A stretch of 41,339 bases of DNA from Deltaproteobacteria bacterium (GTDB lineage Bacteria > Myxococcota_A > Polyangia > Polyangiales > Ga0077539). The position numbers and the translations under genes were made by a program. Positions within the stretch are counted from its first letter, which is position 1. The number at the start of each line of letters is the position of its first letter. The notes under the pieces are model-generated. The model was not told the origin of the DNA. It saw only the letters and a program-made list of their open reading frames with translations, and ran no database searches. Below, one piece after another: positions 31,643 through 39,747 of this stretch. The stretch spans positions 1 through 41,339 of the forward strand of contig JACRDB010000026.1 of the NCBI GenBank assembly GCA_016218725.1, in the 5' to 3' direction.

Positions 31643-32974
31643 ATGGACGCGCAGCTCGGGGACCGGGCGGTGGAGCTCCTCACGGCGCTCCTGAAGATTG
31701 ACACCACCAACCCCCCCGGGCGCGAGCGCCCCGCGGCGGAGCTCCTGGCCAGGCACCTGGCCTCCGCGGGCGTCGAGCCCTCGGTGCTGGAGAGCGCGCC
31801 CGGGAGGGCTAACGTGGTCGCGCGCTTGAAGGGCACCGGCGAGCGCCCGCCGCTCCTCCTCACGGCCCACCTGGACGTGGTGCCCGCGGACCCCTCGCGC
31901 TGGACCCACCCGCCCTTCGCGGCGGAGGTGCACGACGGCTACCTCTGGGGCCGCGGGGCCATTGACATGAAGAACTTCGCCGCCATGGCCGTCGCCGTGG
32001 TCGAGCGCCTCGCGCGGGAGAAGACCCCCCTGCGGCGAGACGTGATCTTCGCCGGGGTGGCCGACGAGGAGGCCGGCTGCGACTACGGCTCCCGCTGGCT
32101 GGTGGACCAGCACCCGGAGCTCGTGCGCGCAGAGTGCGCCCTGGGCGAGGTGGGGGGCTTCTCGCTCCACCTCTTCGGCAGGACCTTCTACCCCATCCAG
32201 GTGGCCCAGAAGGGGATCCTGTGGATGAAGGCCACGGCCCGCGCGGAGCCCGGCCACGGCTCCATGCCCGACCCCCGGAGCGCCGTGGCGGAGCTCTCTC
32301 GCGCCATCGCCAGGCTCTCCGACGAGCCCCTGCCGTGGCACCGGTCGGAGCCCACGGTGCGCTTCTTGAAGGCCCTGGCCGCGCACCTCCCGGCGCCCGT
32401 GGCCGCGCTCCTGCCGCGCCTCGCGGACCCGAGGGTGGGGCGCTTCCTCCTGCGCCACGCGGTGCGCGATCCCTTGCAGCAACGGCAGTTCACGGCCCTC
32501 TTGTCCAACACCGTGAGCCCGACGGTCCTGCGCGCCGGGAGCAAGATCAACGTGATCCCCGGTGAGGCCACCGTGGAGCTCGATGGGCGCACGCTCCCGG
32601 GCTCCGGGCCCGCGGAGCTCCTGCGGGAGCTCCGGGCGCGCCTGGGGCCGCTGGTGGACGTGGAGCTCCTGCGCAGCGATGACCCCGTGACCAGCGACCC
32701 CGGGCACCCGCTCTTCGCACACCTGTCGCGCACCATCACCGCCCACGACCCGACCGGGGTGCCCGTGCCGTACATCATCCCCGGCTTCACCGACGCCCTG
32801 GCCTTCGCGAAGCTGGGCACGCAGTTCTATGGCTTCGCCCCGGTGCGCTTCGACCCCGCCCACAAGATCGCCTTCGGGCGGCTCTACCACGGCAACGACG
32901 AGCGCATCCCCGTGGACGGCCTCCGCTGGGGCACCACCGTCCTCCATGACGCCGTCAAGGGTTGGTGCCAGTAA
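31643..32974 (+). CDS. M20-family metallopeptidase
   Basis: 443 aa, related to ArgE/DapE/carboxypeptidase G2 deacylases. Motifs: LLLTAHLDVVPADPSRWTHPPF (zinc H and D), YLWGRGAIDMKNFAAM (bridging D), FAGVADEEAGCDYGS (catalytic E-E), EPGHGSMPDP (dimer/lid domain H), and H near the end (HGNDERIPVDGL). There is no signal peptide, so it is cytoplasmic. The reaction is hydrolysis of an N-acyl or peptide bond; the substrate is undetermined. ATG 31643 has AAGGT upstream. It lies 17 bp after the porin, probably as one transcript. Confidence 0.9.
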   Translation: MDAQLGDRAVELLTALLKIDTTNPPGRERPAAELLARHLASAGVEPSVLESAPGRANVVARLKGTGERPPLLLTAHLDVVPADPSRWTHPPFAAEVHDGYLWGRGAIDMKNFAAMAVAVVERLAREKTPLRRDVIFAGVADEEAGCDYGSRWLVDQHPELVRAECALGEVGGFSLHLFGRTFYPIQVAQKGILWMKATARAEPGHGSMPDPRSAVAELSRAIARLSDEPLPWHRSEPTVRFLKALAAHLPAPVAALLPRLADPRVGRFLLRHAVRDPLQQRQFTALLSNTVSPTVLRAGSKINVIPGEATVELDGRTLPGSGPAELLRELRARLGPLVDVELLRSDDPVTSDPGHPLFAHLSRTITAHDPTGVPVPYIIPGFTDALAFAKLGTQFYGFAPVRFDPAHKIAFGRLYHGNDERIPVDGLRWGTTVLHDAVKGWCQ

Positions 32975-32999
32975 CGGCATTTCGTGCGTACGACAGTGG

Positions 33000-33005
33000 T
33001 ATACT
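33000..33005 (+). promoter_or_regulatory. TATACT -10-like box before a lipoprotein gene
   Basis: TATACT at 33000-33005 differs from TATAAT at one position. No convincing -35 lies 16-18 nt upstream. A leader of about 22 nt would contain GGGAGAGGGA before the ATG at 33035. Confidence 0.4.
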
Positions 33006-33034
33006 TCCCCCGACACGATACCCAGGGAGAGGGA

Positions 33035-34138
33035 ATGAACCGTCACACACGCACCTACATCTGTCAGGTCCCGCTGTTGTTCGCGCTGCTGGCTCTTCTG
33101 GGCTGTTCCGGGGGCGGCGCGGCGCTGATGGACATTGACACGGGCGTCCCTCCGAGGGACTCCGGCGTCACCATGGACGTCCCTCGGGACACCGCCGTGG
33201 TGGACACCGGCGTTCGGATGGAGGTCCCGCCCGTGGAGGTGACCATGCCCGACGTGGGCGCCGCTGACGGGGGCTGTCCCCCGTCCGTGGAGATGGTGCC
33301 CTTCTCCGACCGTACCATGAACGAAGAGTTCACCGATCCGCCCATGTGTACGGGCTGCCCCGGGGCCTTCCGTGGCACCGAGGAGCTCGACGCCGGGAGG
33401 GTGCCCGGGAGCGCCACGGCCCTTCGCATCGAGGGCAGCTCCCTGGGGGCCCAGCGCTGCGACTGGTACGTCGCCAGCACCACCTGCGGGGTGACCTACG
33501 GCACCGCCACCACGGACCCGGACGGCGCGGGCCTCTTCGCCACCACGGTGCCCGTGTTCTGTGGGACCAACATCATTCGCATCGTCTGTAGGAACAGCGC
33601 CGGGCGCAGGGTGCTCGTGCGCCGGGTGGAGGGGCCCATGTGCCCGGACGGAGGCCGGGACCTTAGGGTCACCCTCACCTGGGACGACCAGGGCACGGAC
33701 ATGGAGCTGCACCTCCTGCGGGCCACCGGCAGGCTCAACCAGCCGCCCGATGACTGCACCTGGTTCACCTGCATGGGAGACATGGGCCTCGACTGGGGAG
33801 TCCCCGGCGACGCCCGGGACAACCCCCGGAAGGACATTGACAACACCGGCTTCTTCGGGCCCGAGAACATCTTCCTGGACCGCGCCCCCGCCGGCACCTA
33901 CCACATCCTGGTGGAGTTCTGGGGCGGCGGCATGCCCAGCCAGAACGAGGTCGCCATCAACGTGAGGGAGCGCACCGTCGCCAGGCTCGTGCACCCCAGG
34001 CTCAACGTGCACGAGGTGTGGTATGTGGGCACCCTCTCGTACCCCGCGGGGACCTTCACGCCGGTGGACTCCATCACGCCCTGCGCCATGAACTGGATGG
34101 CCACCACCCGAGGCTGCGACCTCCCGCTCCCACGGTAG
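33035..34138 (+). CDS. Lipoprotein with YfaP/DUF2135-like domain
   Basis: 367 aa. Signal MNRHTRTYICQVPLLFALLALLGC (lipobox LLGC). A linker of about 50 residues is made of D-T/S-G-V units and ends VTMPDV before the first cysteine. The C-terminal half has RDLRVTLTWDDQGTDMELHLL, DCTWF, a calcium-site-like acidic stretch DNPRKDIDNTGFFGPENIF, and AGTYHILVEFWGGG. These are the features of DUF2135/YfaP-like beta-sandwich domains common in myxobacterial surface proteins. A ligand- or matrix-binding role is possible. ATG 33035 has a G-rich ribosome site. It ends 4 nt before the GMC oxidoreductase gene, so the pair is likely co-expressed. Confidence 0.75.
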   Translation: MNRHTRTYICQVPLLFALLALLGCSGGGAALMDIDTGVPPRDSGVTMDVPRDTAVVDTGVRMEVPPVEVTMPDVGAADGGCPPSVEMVPFSDRTMNEEFTDPPMCTGCPGAFRGTEELDAGRVPGSATALRIEGSSLGAQRCDWYVASTTCGVTYGTATTDPDGAGLFATTVPVFCGTNIIRIVCRNSAGRRVLVRRVEGPMCPDGGRDLRVTLTWDDQGTDMELHLLRATGRLNQPPDDCTWFTCMGDMGLDWGVPGDARDNPRKDIDNTGFFGPENIFLDRAPAGTYHILVEFWGGGMPSQNEVAINVRERTVARLVHPRLNVHEVWYVGTLSYPAGTFTPVDSITPCAMNWMATTRGCDLPLPR

Positions 34139-34142
34139 TCCG

Positions 34143-36209
34143 TTGAAGCTCCTCTGGAGCCGTCGCCAGGCGCTCCTCCTGGGGCTCCTCGCCCCCCCCG
34201 TGAGCGCCCTGGGCGCCCTCTCCCTGGCGCACCACACGGACCTCGATGGCCTCGTCCCGCCACGCCTCCAGCGCGCCCTCAAGGCCCTCTCCCCACGCGA
34301 GTTCGCCACGTTGGACGCAGCCTTCGGGCGCCTCCTCCACGACCCCTCAGGCGTCTATCCCACACCCACCTACATCGAGGCTGCGGTCTTTGCCGAGGGC
34401 TATCTCTCGGGGCTTCCGCCGGGGGATCTTCGAGAGCTCCGGGGGCTCCTGGCCTTGTTGGAGCATGTATTTCCGCTGGGGGTGGGCTCCGGGAGGCCCT
34501 TCACGGCGCTCTCTGCGCGGGACCAGGACACGGTGCTCGCGAGCCTGGAGGGGTCTTCTGTGGGGCTTGTCCGGGTGGGCTTCACGGCGCTGAAGCAGCT
34601 CGCGGCGCTGAGCTTCTTCCGACACCCTTCGACCTTCCCGATGCTCGGGTATGAGGGCCCTCGGACCCCTCCCTCATCGGAGCGCGTGCGAGGGACGCCC
34701 CTCCCCCTGGTGCGCGACGTGGACCTCCGCGCGGACGTGGTGGTGGTGGGGGCGGGCGCCGGAGGCTCCATGGCGGCCCGCGAGCTGGCGAGGGCCGGGG
34801 CCTCGGTGGTGTTGTTGGAGGAGGGCCCGGACCACCCACCGGAGTCCTTCACGCAGCGGGAGGATGAGGCCCTGGCGACGCTCTATCAAGACCGCGGGGC
34901 GCGCACCACTGCGGACCGGGCCATCATGGTGTTGCAGGGCCGGGGCCTGGGCGGCAGCACCATCCACAACCAGAACCTCTGCAAGCGCACGCCGCCGGAG
35001 CTCCTCGAGCGCTGGGTGGAGGAGCACGGCCTCGAGGACTGGTCACCGAGGGACTGCGACGCCCTCTTCGAGGAGGTCGAGCGGGACCTCGGGGTGAGGC
35101 CCATCCCCGATGGGGCGGTGAACACCCACAACCGCTTGCTCGAAGACGGCGCGAGGCGCCTCGGGTGGCGCCACGGGCGCCTCGCGCACAACCGCGACGG
35201 GTGCGTAGGGAGCGGCTTCTGCGAGCTAGGCTGCGTCTATGATGGCAAGAACAACGCCCGCAAGGTGCTGCTCCCGGAGGCCTCCCGGCGCGGCGCGAGG
35301 ATCCGCGCGGACACCCTGGTGGACCGGGTGCTGCACCGCGCGAGCGCCCGCGGGGGCCGGGAGGTGTACGGCGTGGAGGCCCGGGACACGCGCACTGGCC
35401 GGAGGGTGACGGTGCATGCGCGCTGCGTGGTGCTTGCCGCCAGCGCCGTGGGGAGCGCGGCGGTGGCGCTCCGGAGCGCGCTGCCGGACCCCTACGGGCG
35501 CCTGGGCCGGGGGCTGCGCCTGCACCCCGGGGCCGTGTGCGCGGGGCTCTTCGACGAGGAGGTCCTGGGCTGGCGGGGCGTGCCCCAGAGCGTGGAGTGC
35601 ACGGAGCACCTGGACTTCTCACCGGGGAGCGACCGCCGCGTGTGGATCGTGCCGGTGTTCGCGCACCCCGTGGGGACCGCGGCGCTCTTCCCGGGCTTCG
35701 GCGGCCCGTGGCTCCGGGCGCTGCGCACGTATCCGCAGGTGGGGGCGCTCGTCGCGATGGTCCACGACGAGACCGAGGGCCGGGTGGTGCTCAAGGACCA
35801 CAGAGCCTCGCTGGAGTACGCGCCCTCGCGCGGGGACCGGGCGCAGCTCGCGCGGGGCCTGCGCGCCTGCGCGGAGCTCCTCCTCGCGGCGGGGGCGCGG
35901 CGGGCGCTGGTGGCGACGACTCCCCCCACCATCGTACGGAGGGCGTCGGAGCTTGACGCGCTGGGCGCCGAGGCCCTGGGGCCTCACCGCGTCCCGCTGA
36001 CGGCGGTGCACCCGATGGGGGCCATGACCGCCGGGCGCGACCCCCGACGGAGCGTGTGCGACCCGGGCGGCGCTCACCACCAGGTGGCCGGGCTCTTCGT
36101 CGCGGACGGGGGCCTCTTCCCGACGAGCCTGGGCGTGCCCCCGCAGGTGTCCATCTATGCCGTGGGGCTCCGCGTGGGGCGCTCCGCGGCGCGGTGGCTG
36201 GCGCGGTAG
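34143..36209 (+). CDS. Fusion of gluconate-2-DH subunit 3-like domain and GMC oxidoreductase
   Basis: 688 aa. TTG 34143 opens a twin-arginine-like signal (SRRQALLLGLLAPP). Residues about 35-150 resemble the small subunit 3 of membrane gluconate 2-dehydrogenase. From about 190, GMC-type flavin domains follow: DVVVVGAGAGGSMAARELARAGASVVLLEEGP (FAD), GRGLGGSTIHN, CVLAASAVGSAAV, HPMGAMTAG and VADGGLFPTSLGVPPQVSIYAVGLRVG. The PROSITE-like C-terminal histidine lies in AVHPMGAM. Periplasmic oxidation of an alcohol, sugar or sterol-type substrate is likely; the acceptor is unknown. In classic enzymes subunit 3 is separate, so the fusion is notable. It lies 4 nt after a lipoprotein gene. The 121-bp gap after it is AT-rich. 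Confidence 0.87.
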   Translation: MKLLWSRRQALLLGLLAPPVSALGALSLAHHTDLDGLVPPRLQRALKALSPREFATLDAAFGRLLHDPSGVYPTPTYIEAAVFAEGYLSGLPPGDLRELRGLLALLEHVFPLGVGSGRPFTALSARDQDTVLASLEGSSVGLVRVGFTALKQLAALSFFRHPSTFPMLGYEGPRTPPSSERVRGTPLPLVRDVDLRADVVVVGAGAGGSMAARELARAGASVVLLEEGPDHPPESFTQREDEALATLYQDRGARTTADRAIMVLQGRGLGGSTIHNQNLCKRTPPELLERWVEEHGLEDWSPRDCDALFEEVERDLGVRPIPDGAVNTHNRLLEDGARRLGWRHGRLAHNRDGCVGSGFCELGCVYDGKNNARKVLLPEASRRGARIRADTLVDRVLHRASARGGREVYGVEARDTRTGRRVTVHARCVVLAASAVGSAAVALRSALPDPYGRLGRGLRLHPGAVCAGLFDEEVLGWRGVPQSVECTEHLDFSPGSDRRVWIVPVFAHPVGTAALFPGFGGPWLRALRTYPQVGALVAMVHDETEGRVVLKDHRASLEYAPSRGDRAQLARGLRACAELLLAAGARRALVATTPPTIVRRASELDALGAEALGPHRVPLTAVHPMGAMTAGRDPRRSVCDPGGAHHQVAGLFVADGGLFPTSLGVPPQVSIYAVGLRVGRSAARWLAR

Positions 36210-36287
36210 GGGGGACTAGGAAATTCAGCCGCGTTTTTCCACCGGAGAGTCTACGGCACACTTTTTGCTTTCTGCACTTCGTTGATC

Positions 36288-36310
36288 GGGCACTTCACCA
36301 ACAGGTGCCC
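36288..36310. promoter_or_regulatory. Inverted repeat in the AT-rich gap before the AraC-type gene
   Basis: GGGCAC (36288-36293) and GTGCCC (36305-36310) are spaced by 11 nt. The gap also holds T-runs (CGTTTTTCC, CTTTTTG), unlike its surroundings. It may be an operator for the AraC-type regulator itself or a stem of a terminator for the oxidoreductase gene. Confidence 0.3.
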
Positions 36311-36340
36311 GCCGTCGGTTCCGGCGCCTGGTGAGACAGG

Positions 36341-36346
36341 TACCAT
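36341..36346 (+). promoter_or_regulatory. TACCAT box eight nt before the AraC-type start
   Basis: TACCATCGCTGTTTGTG parallels TAGCATCGCTGCCATG in front of the VWA gene (CATCGCTG is shared). It supports GTG 36355 over GTG 36331. Confidence 0.4.
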
Positions 36347-36354
36347 CGCTGTTT

Positions 36355-37359
36355 GTGAGGGACGTCCCCGTCCGGTGGCAGATCGTGGGGGCAGTGCTAG
36401 GCGCCGCCCGTGAGCGCGGGGTGGAGGTCGAGGCGCTGCTCCGCGCGCGGGGCTTGCCGCCGTCCGTTCTGGCAGAGCGCGAGGTGGTGCTGCCCGTCGG
36501 GGTCGTCGAGGCCCTCTTCGACGAGGCCGCCGAGCGCGCGGGCGAGCCCCACCTCGGCGCCCTCGCGGCCCTCTCGCTGAAGCTCGGGAGCTGGGACATC
36601 GTCGAGTTCGGGGCCCGCAGCGCGCCCACGCTGCGGGCGGGGTTGGTGGCCGTGGCGCGCTACGCGCCGCTCTTCAACGACGTGATCGAGCTTCACTTTG
36701 AAAACCACGGCACCACCGCCACCCTCGCGCAGCGTATCCCCGGTCGCCCGCGGTGCGTCGGCGCCCAGGCCGGGGCGTTCTGGGTCGCCAACATCCTTAC
36801 GCAGTCGCGCGCGGTCACCGGGAGGCCCTGCACGCCCCACACGGTGCGGTTCGCCCACGAGGCTCCGCCCGCGCCCGAGCGCTTGCTCGCGCTACTGGGC
36901 CTGGCCTCGGCGGCGTTCTCCTCGGGCGCGAACGAGGTCACCTTCGCGGCCGAGGACCTGGACGCTCCGCTGCGCACGCACGACCCGGCGCTGGCCTCGA
37001 TGGTCGATCGCCTCGCGGCCCCGCAGCTCGCGAAGGTGCGCCCCGCGGCGGGCGTGGCGGCCACGGTGCGGGCGTATGTCAGCGAGCACCTCGCGCAGGG
37101 GGTTCCGTCGCTCGAGAGCGCGGCGCGGGCGCTGCGGGTGAGCGAACGGAGCCTCCAGCGGCACCTCGCCGACGACGGGACGAGCTACCTGGAGCTGGTG
37201 GACGACCTGCGCCGCGAGCTCGCCTGCGCGGGCGTCCGCGACGAGGGGCGCTCGCTCGACGACCTCGCCGCGGCCCTCGGGTACGCCGAGCGCTCGGCCA
37301 TCGTGCGCGCCTTCCGCCGCTGGACCGGGACCACCCCCGCGCGCTTCCGGCGCGGCTGA
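36355..37359 (+). CDS. AraC-family transcriptional regulator
   Basis: About 334 aa. The N-terminal part resembles the Arabinose_bd-type domain of OruR/GadX-like regulators (VGVVEALFDEAAERAGEPHLGALAAL; IVEFGARSAPTLRAGLVAVARYAPLFND). The C-terminal AraC DNA-binding domain has both helix-turn-helix motifs: SLESAARALRVSERSLQRHLADDGTSYLELVDDLRR and SLDDLAAALGYAERSAIVRAFRRWTGTTPARFRRG. GTG 36355 is preferred because of a TACCAT box 8 nt upstream; GTG 36331 would add eight residues. It probably regulates nearby genes; the ligand is unknown. An outer-membrane-type gene follows after 73 bp. Confidence 0.88.
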   Translation: MRDVPVRWQIVGAVLGAARERGVEVEALLRARGLPPSVLAEREVVLPVGVVEALFDEAAERAGEPHLGALAALSLKLGSWDIVEFGARSAPTLRAGLVAVARYAPLFNDVIELHFENHGTTATLAQRIPGRPRCVGAQAGAFWVANILTQSRAVTGRPCTPHTVRFAHEAPPAPERLLALLGLASAAFSSGANEVTFAAEDLDAPLRTHDPALASMVDRLAAPQLAKVRPAAGVAATVRAYVSEHLAQGVPSLESAARALRVSERSLQRHLADDGTSYLELVDDLRRELACAGVRDEGRSLDDLAAALGYAERSAIVRAFRRWTGTTPARFRRG

Positions 37360-37420
37360 TGGCGCCCGCGGCCACGCACGTTGGCGCCCGCGGACCTCGC
37401 CCGCACGGCCCCGCGTCGCG

Positions 37421-37426
37421 TACCCT
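37421..37426 (+). promoter_or_regulatory. TACCCT box six nt before an outer-membrane-type gene
   Basis: TACCCTCCGGCGATG has no Shine-Dalgarno between box and ATG, and closely matches the sequence before the propeller gene on the opposite strand. Confidence 0.45.
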
Positions 37427-37432
37427 CCGGCG

Positions 37433-38599
37433 ATGGCCTCCTGCTCCGTCGTGACCCGCGCTGCGTGGGGCGCGCTCGTCGCGGTGTGTTCGCTGACCCC
37501 TTCGGCCTCGGCCCAGGGGTGGACCGCCTCCGCCGCCGCGGGCACCGACCGATGGTTCGCCCCCGAGCTGGGGGGCCAGGCCTTCCTGCTCTTCGACCTC
37601 CGCGGCGCAGGCGTCGTGGGCGGAGGGGACTTTCGCGCGTACTACAACACCGAGACCGCGCAGGTGGGCGTCGAGCGGGTGCCCCTGGGCACGCCGAGGC
37701 TCCAGCTCTCGGCGTGGGTGCGCGCCGAGGGGGCCCTCGCGGGGATCCTTCGGTACTACGGCCGCGAGGGTCGCCGAGACCCGTCGCGGGGCTTCTTCGC
37801 CAGCTACGCGGGAGGCGCCGTCGCGCTCAAGTGGCTCCCCGCGGAGGGGCACTCGCTCGAGCTCGTCGCGGCGGCGCGGGCGTGGCTCTTCGCGCGCGAG
37901 CAGGGCGTGACCGACGCGACCCTCGCGCTGCCCGCGGACACCTGGGCCCTCGAGCCGCGCGCGCGGTACACGTTCTGGGGACTCGATGCCGCGCCCGAAG
38001 AGTACGCCGGGCATGTGCTCTTCCCGCGGTATACGGGCTTCGCCGCGGGGGTGGAGCTCGGCGTCGACGCGCGCTCGGCGCGGCAGGACTGGGGGGCGGC
38101 GAGCAACGCAGGAGACCTCCGCAACCGGCCCGCGAGCGCAATCGTGCAGGTGCGCCAGTGGGCTCGTGCGGGGGTGCGCCTGGGGTCCTCGGCGCGGGTG
38201 CAGGTGGAAGAGAGCGCCTCGTGGGGGGAAGGCGAAGACGACCTGACGCGCGTACGGGTGGGCGGGATGAACCCCTACGCGGTGTCGGTGCCGGGCCTCT
38301 CGTGGCCAGGGCTGCTGTGTGAGCGCTACGCCGCGGGCCTCGCGAGCGTGCATGTGCGCCCGTCGCAGAGGTACCCCCACGAGCTCGGGGTGATGGTCGG
38401 CGGAGGGGCCTTCAACGACGTGCGGCGCACAGGGGCCCTCGCGGAGTTCGGCGGCGCGGTCGGGACGGGAGCCTTCGTGGACCTGCGCTTCGGACGCTGG
38501 GTGGCGCACCTCCGAGCGGGCTACGCGCTGCCGCTGGGGTGGCTGGCGGACGGGACGCACCTCGGCGTGATGGCCACGATGGGCGTTCGGCTGTTCTGA
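37433..38599 (+). CDS. Putative outer-membrane beta-barrel protein
   Basis: 388 aa. A signal peptide (TRAAWGALVAVCSLTPSASAQG, cleaved at ASA-QG) is followed by amphipathic beta strands separated by loops rich in G, D and R. The strands end with the aromatic C-terminus VMATMGVRLF, typical of barrels inserted by the BAM machinery. No family is recognised; unlike the FadL-type gene it has no hatch domain. A sugar, lipid or siderophore porin are all possible. ATG 37433 follows a TACCCT box. The gene starts 73 bp after the AraC-type regulator. Confidence 0.65.
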   Translation: MASCSVVTRAAWGALVAVCSLTPSASAQGWTASAAAGTDRWFAPELGGQAFLLFDLRGAGVVGGGDFRAYYNTETAQVGVERVPLGTPRLQLSAWVRAEGALAGILRYYGREGRRDPSRGFFASYAGGAVALKWLPAEGHSLELVAAARAWLFAREQGVTDATLALPADTWALEPRARYTFWGLDAAPEEYAGHVLFPRYTGFAAGVELGVDARSARQDWGAASNAGDLRNRPASAIVQVRQWARAGVRLGSSARVQVEESASWGEGEDDLTRVRVGGMNPYAVSVPGLSWPGLLCERYAAGLASVHVRPSQRYPHELGVMVGGGAFNDVRRTGALAEFGGAVGTGAFVDLRFGRWVAHLRAGYALPLGWLADGTHLGVMATMGVRLF

Positions 38600-38618
38600 G
38601 CGCCGCGCAAGGTGCGGC

Positions 38619-38817
38619 GCAGTCGTCACGGAGCCCTTCTGGGTGGAGACGCAGGTGGCGTCGCGGGAGCGTCGGCTGGACCGCCTGCTGGCGGTGGAGG
38701 TCTCAGACCGCAAGCGCTGGTTGCACGTCGAGTGGATGTACGCCTGGAGCCCGGACCTGCCGTATCGCGTCTGGGAGTACCACAACCTCGCCGCAACGGC
38801 CGCGATGACCAGGTCCG
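38619..38817 (+). pseudogene. Rpn-family nuclease/transposase-like fragment
   Basis: A frame of about 65 codons reads VVTEPFWVETQVASRERRLD and continues LLAVEVSDRKRWLHVEWMYA, WSPDLPYRVWEYHNLAATAA. It resembles the central strands of Rpn/YhgA-like (PD-(D/E)XK) proteins, where a hydrophobic strand, HxE(W/F) and the L-P-x-R-xxEYH segment are conserved. It has no clear start (GTG 38643 is internal) and runs into the convergent hydrolase gene, after which the frame is only a shadow. It is most likely a truncated remnant of a mobile-type gene. Confidence 0.45.
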
Positions 38818-39693
38818 CTACCCCAGGGCGCCCTGGAGCCACGGCGCCACCGTCGCCAGGAAGCGCTCGGGGACCTCCAACTGCGGGGTGTGACCGACGC
38901 CTTCGAGCTCCGCCAGGGTCCAGTCGGGCCTGCGTGAGGCCAGGGCCCGGGCGCTCCCGAGCGGGATCAACCGGTCGTCCGTGCCGTGCACCACCAGCGT
39001 CGGGGCCCTCACCGCAGCCACCGCCTCGTGGTAGCGCCGTCGCCCCCCGAGGAGCGCGAAGAGCGAGCGCGACGCGCCTACATAAGCCTCCGCGTTCCAG
39101 GGCTGGCCCTGGCGCCGACGGGCCATCGCCAGGTGTGGCTCACGCACCGCCGGGGTCATCCGTGAACGGTCCGCGAAGCACAGCTTCATGAGGTCATCCA
39201 CCAATCCCTCGGGGCCGACCTTCTCCGCGTGGCGCCGCACGAGCCATGGCCCCACCGCGGGGAGGTTGGCCACGCCCATCCGGAGGAGCACCTTCGGATC
39301 CACCCTGGTCCCGGGCGGCAACGGACAGGCCGGGTCTACCAGCACCAGGGCCTTCACCCGGCTCTCCGGCAGGGCGCTGCACAACACCGACAGCGCGCCC
39401 CCCATGGAGTTTCCCACAAGCACCACCGGCCCGGGGCTGAGCCTCCCGAGGAAGCGCCCGAGGAGCGAGAGGTTGGCGTCCACGCCGCTGCCCTCGGAGG
39501 GCAGCGGGGTGAGGCCAAAGCCCCCCAGGTCCGGCGCCAGCACCCTCCCAAAGCGCGCCAGGGGCTCCAAGACCGGGTGCCAGTTGGTGCTCGACCCCCC
39601 AAGGCCGTGCACCAGCACCACGGTCAAGGGCCCCTCCCCGGGCGCTTCAAGGTAGTGAACAGGCACGCCCAGGTCGATGGTCTTGCTCTCCAC
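38818..39693 (-). CDS. Alpha/beta-hydrolase fold protein
   Basis: 291 aa. Motifs: TVVLVHGLGGSSTNWHPVLEPLARF (oxyanion HG), APDLGGFGLT, VLVGNSMGGALSVL (nucleophile S in GNSMGG), VVHGTDDRLIPLGSA (acid D) and LEGVGHTPQLEVPERF (H). This is the esterase/lipase/haloperoxidase-type order with an intact triad. There is no signal peptide. The substrate is unknown. GTG 39693 is preceded by TACGCT, but 11 nt away and without a Shine-Dalgarno. It diverges from the VWA lipoprotein gene with 54 bp between them, and its stop truncates the Rpn-like fragment. Confidence 0.9.
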   Translation of the reverse strand: MESKTIDLGVPVHYLEAPGEGPLTVVLVHGLGGSSTNWHPVLEPLARFGRVLAPDLGGFGLTPLPSEGSGVDANLSLLGRFLGRLSPGPVVLVGNSMGGALSVLCSALPESRVKALVLVDPACPLPPGTRVDPKVLLRMGVANLPAVGPWLVRRHAEKVGPEGLVDDLMKLCFADRSRMTPAVREPHLAMARRRQGQPWNAEAYVGASRSLFALLGGRRRYHEAVAAVRAPTLVVHGTDDRLIPLGSARALASRRPDWTLAELEGVGHTPQLEVPERFLATVAPWLQGALG

Positions 39694-39734
39694 GATGACC
39701 GCGGAGCGTACCCCACACCCTGCGCGATGTGCGT

Positions 39735-39740
39735 TAGCAT
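39735..39740 (+). promoter_or_regulatory. TAGCAT box seven nt before the VWA lipoprotein start
   Basis: TAGCAT is followed by CGCTGCC and ATG (39748) without a Shine-Dalgarno, so it is a leaderless-type -10 candidate. Confidence 0.4.
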
Positions 39741-39747
39741 CGCTGCC

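Noticed and set aside
31622..34309. An 895-codon open frame on the minus strand
   Set aside because: It lies opposite the M20 peptidase and lipoprotein genes, which have clear motifs. Its translation is low-complexity G/R/H/A, typical of antisense frames in high-GC DNA.
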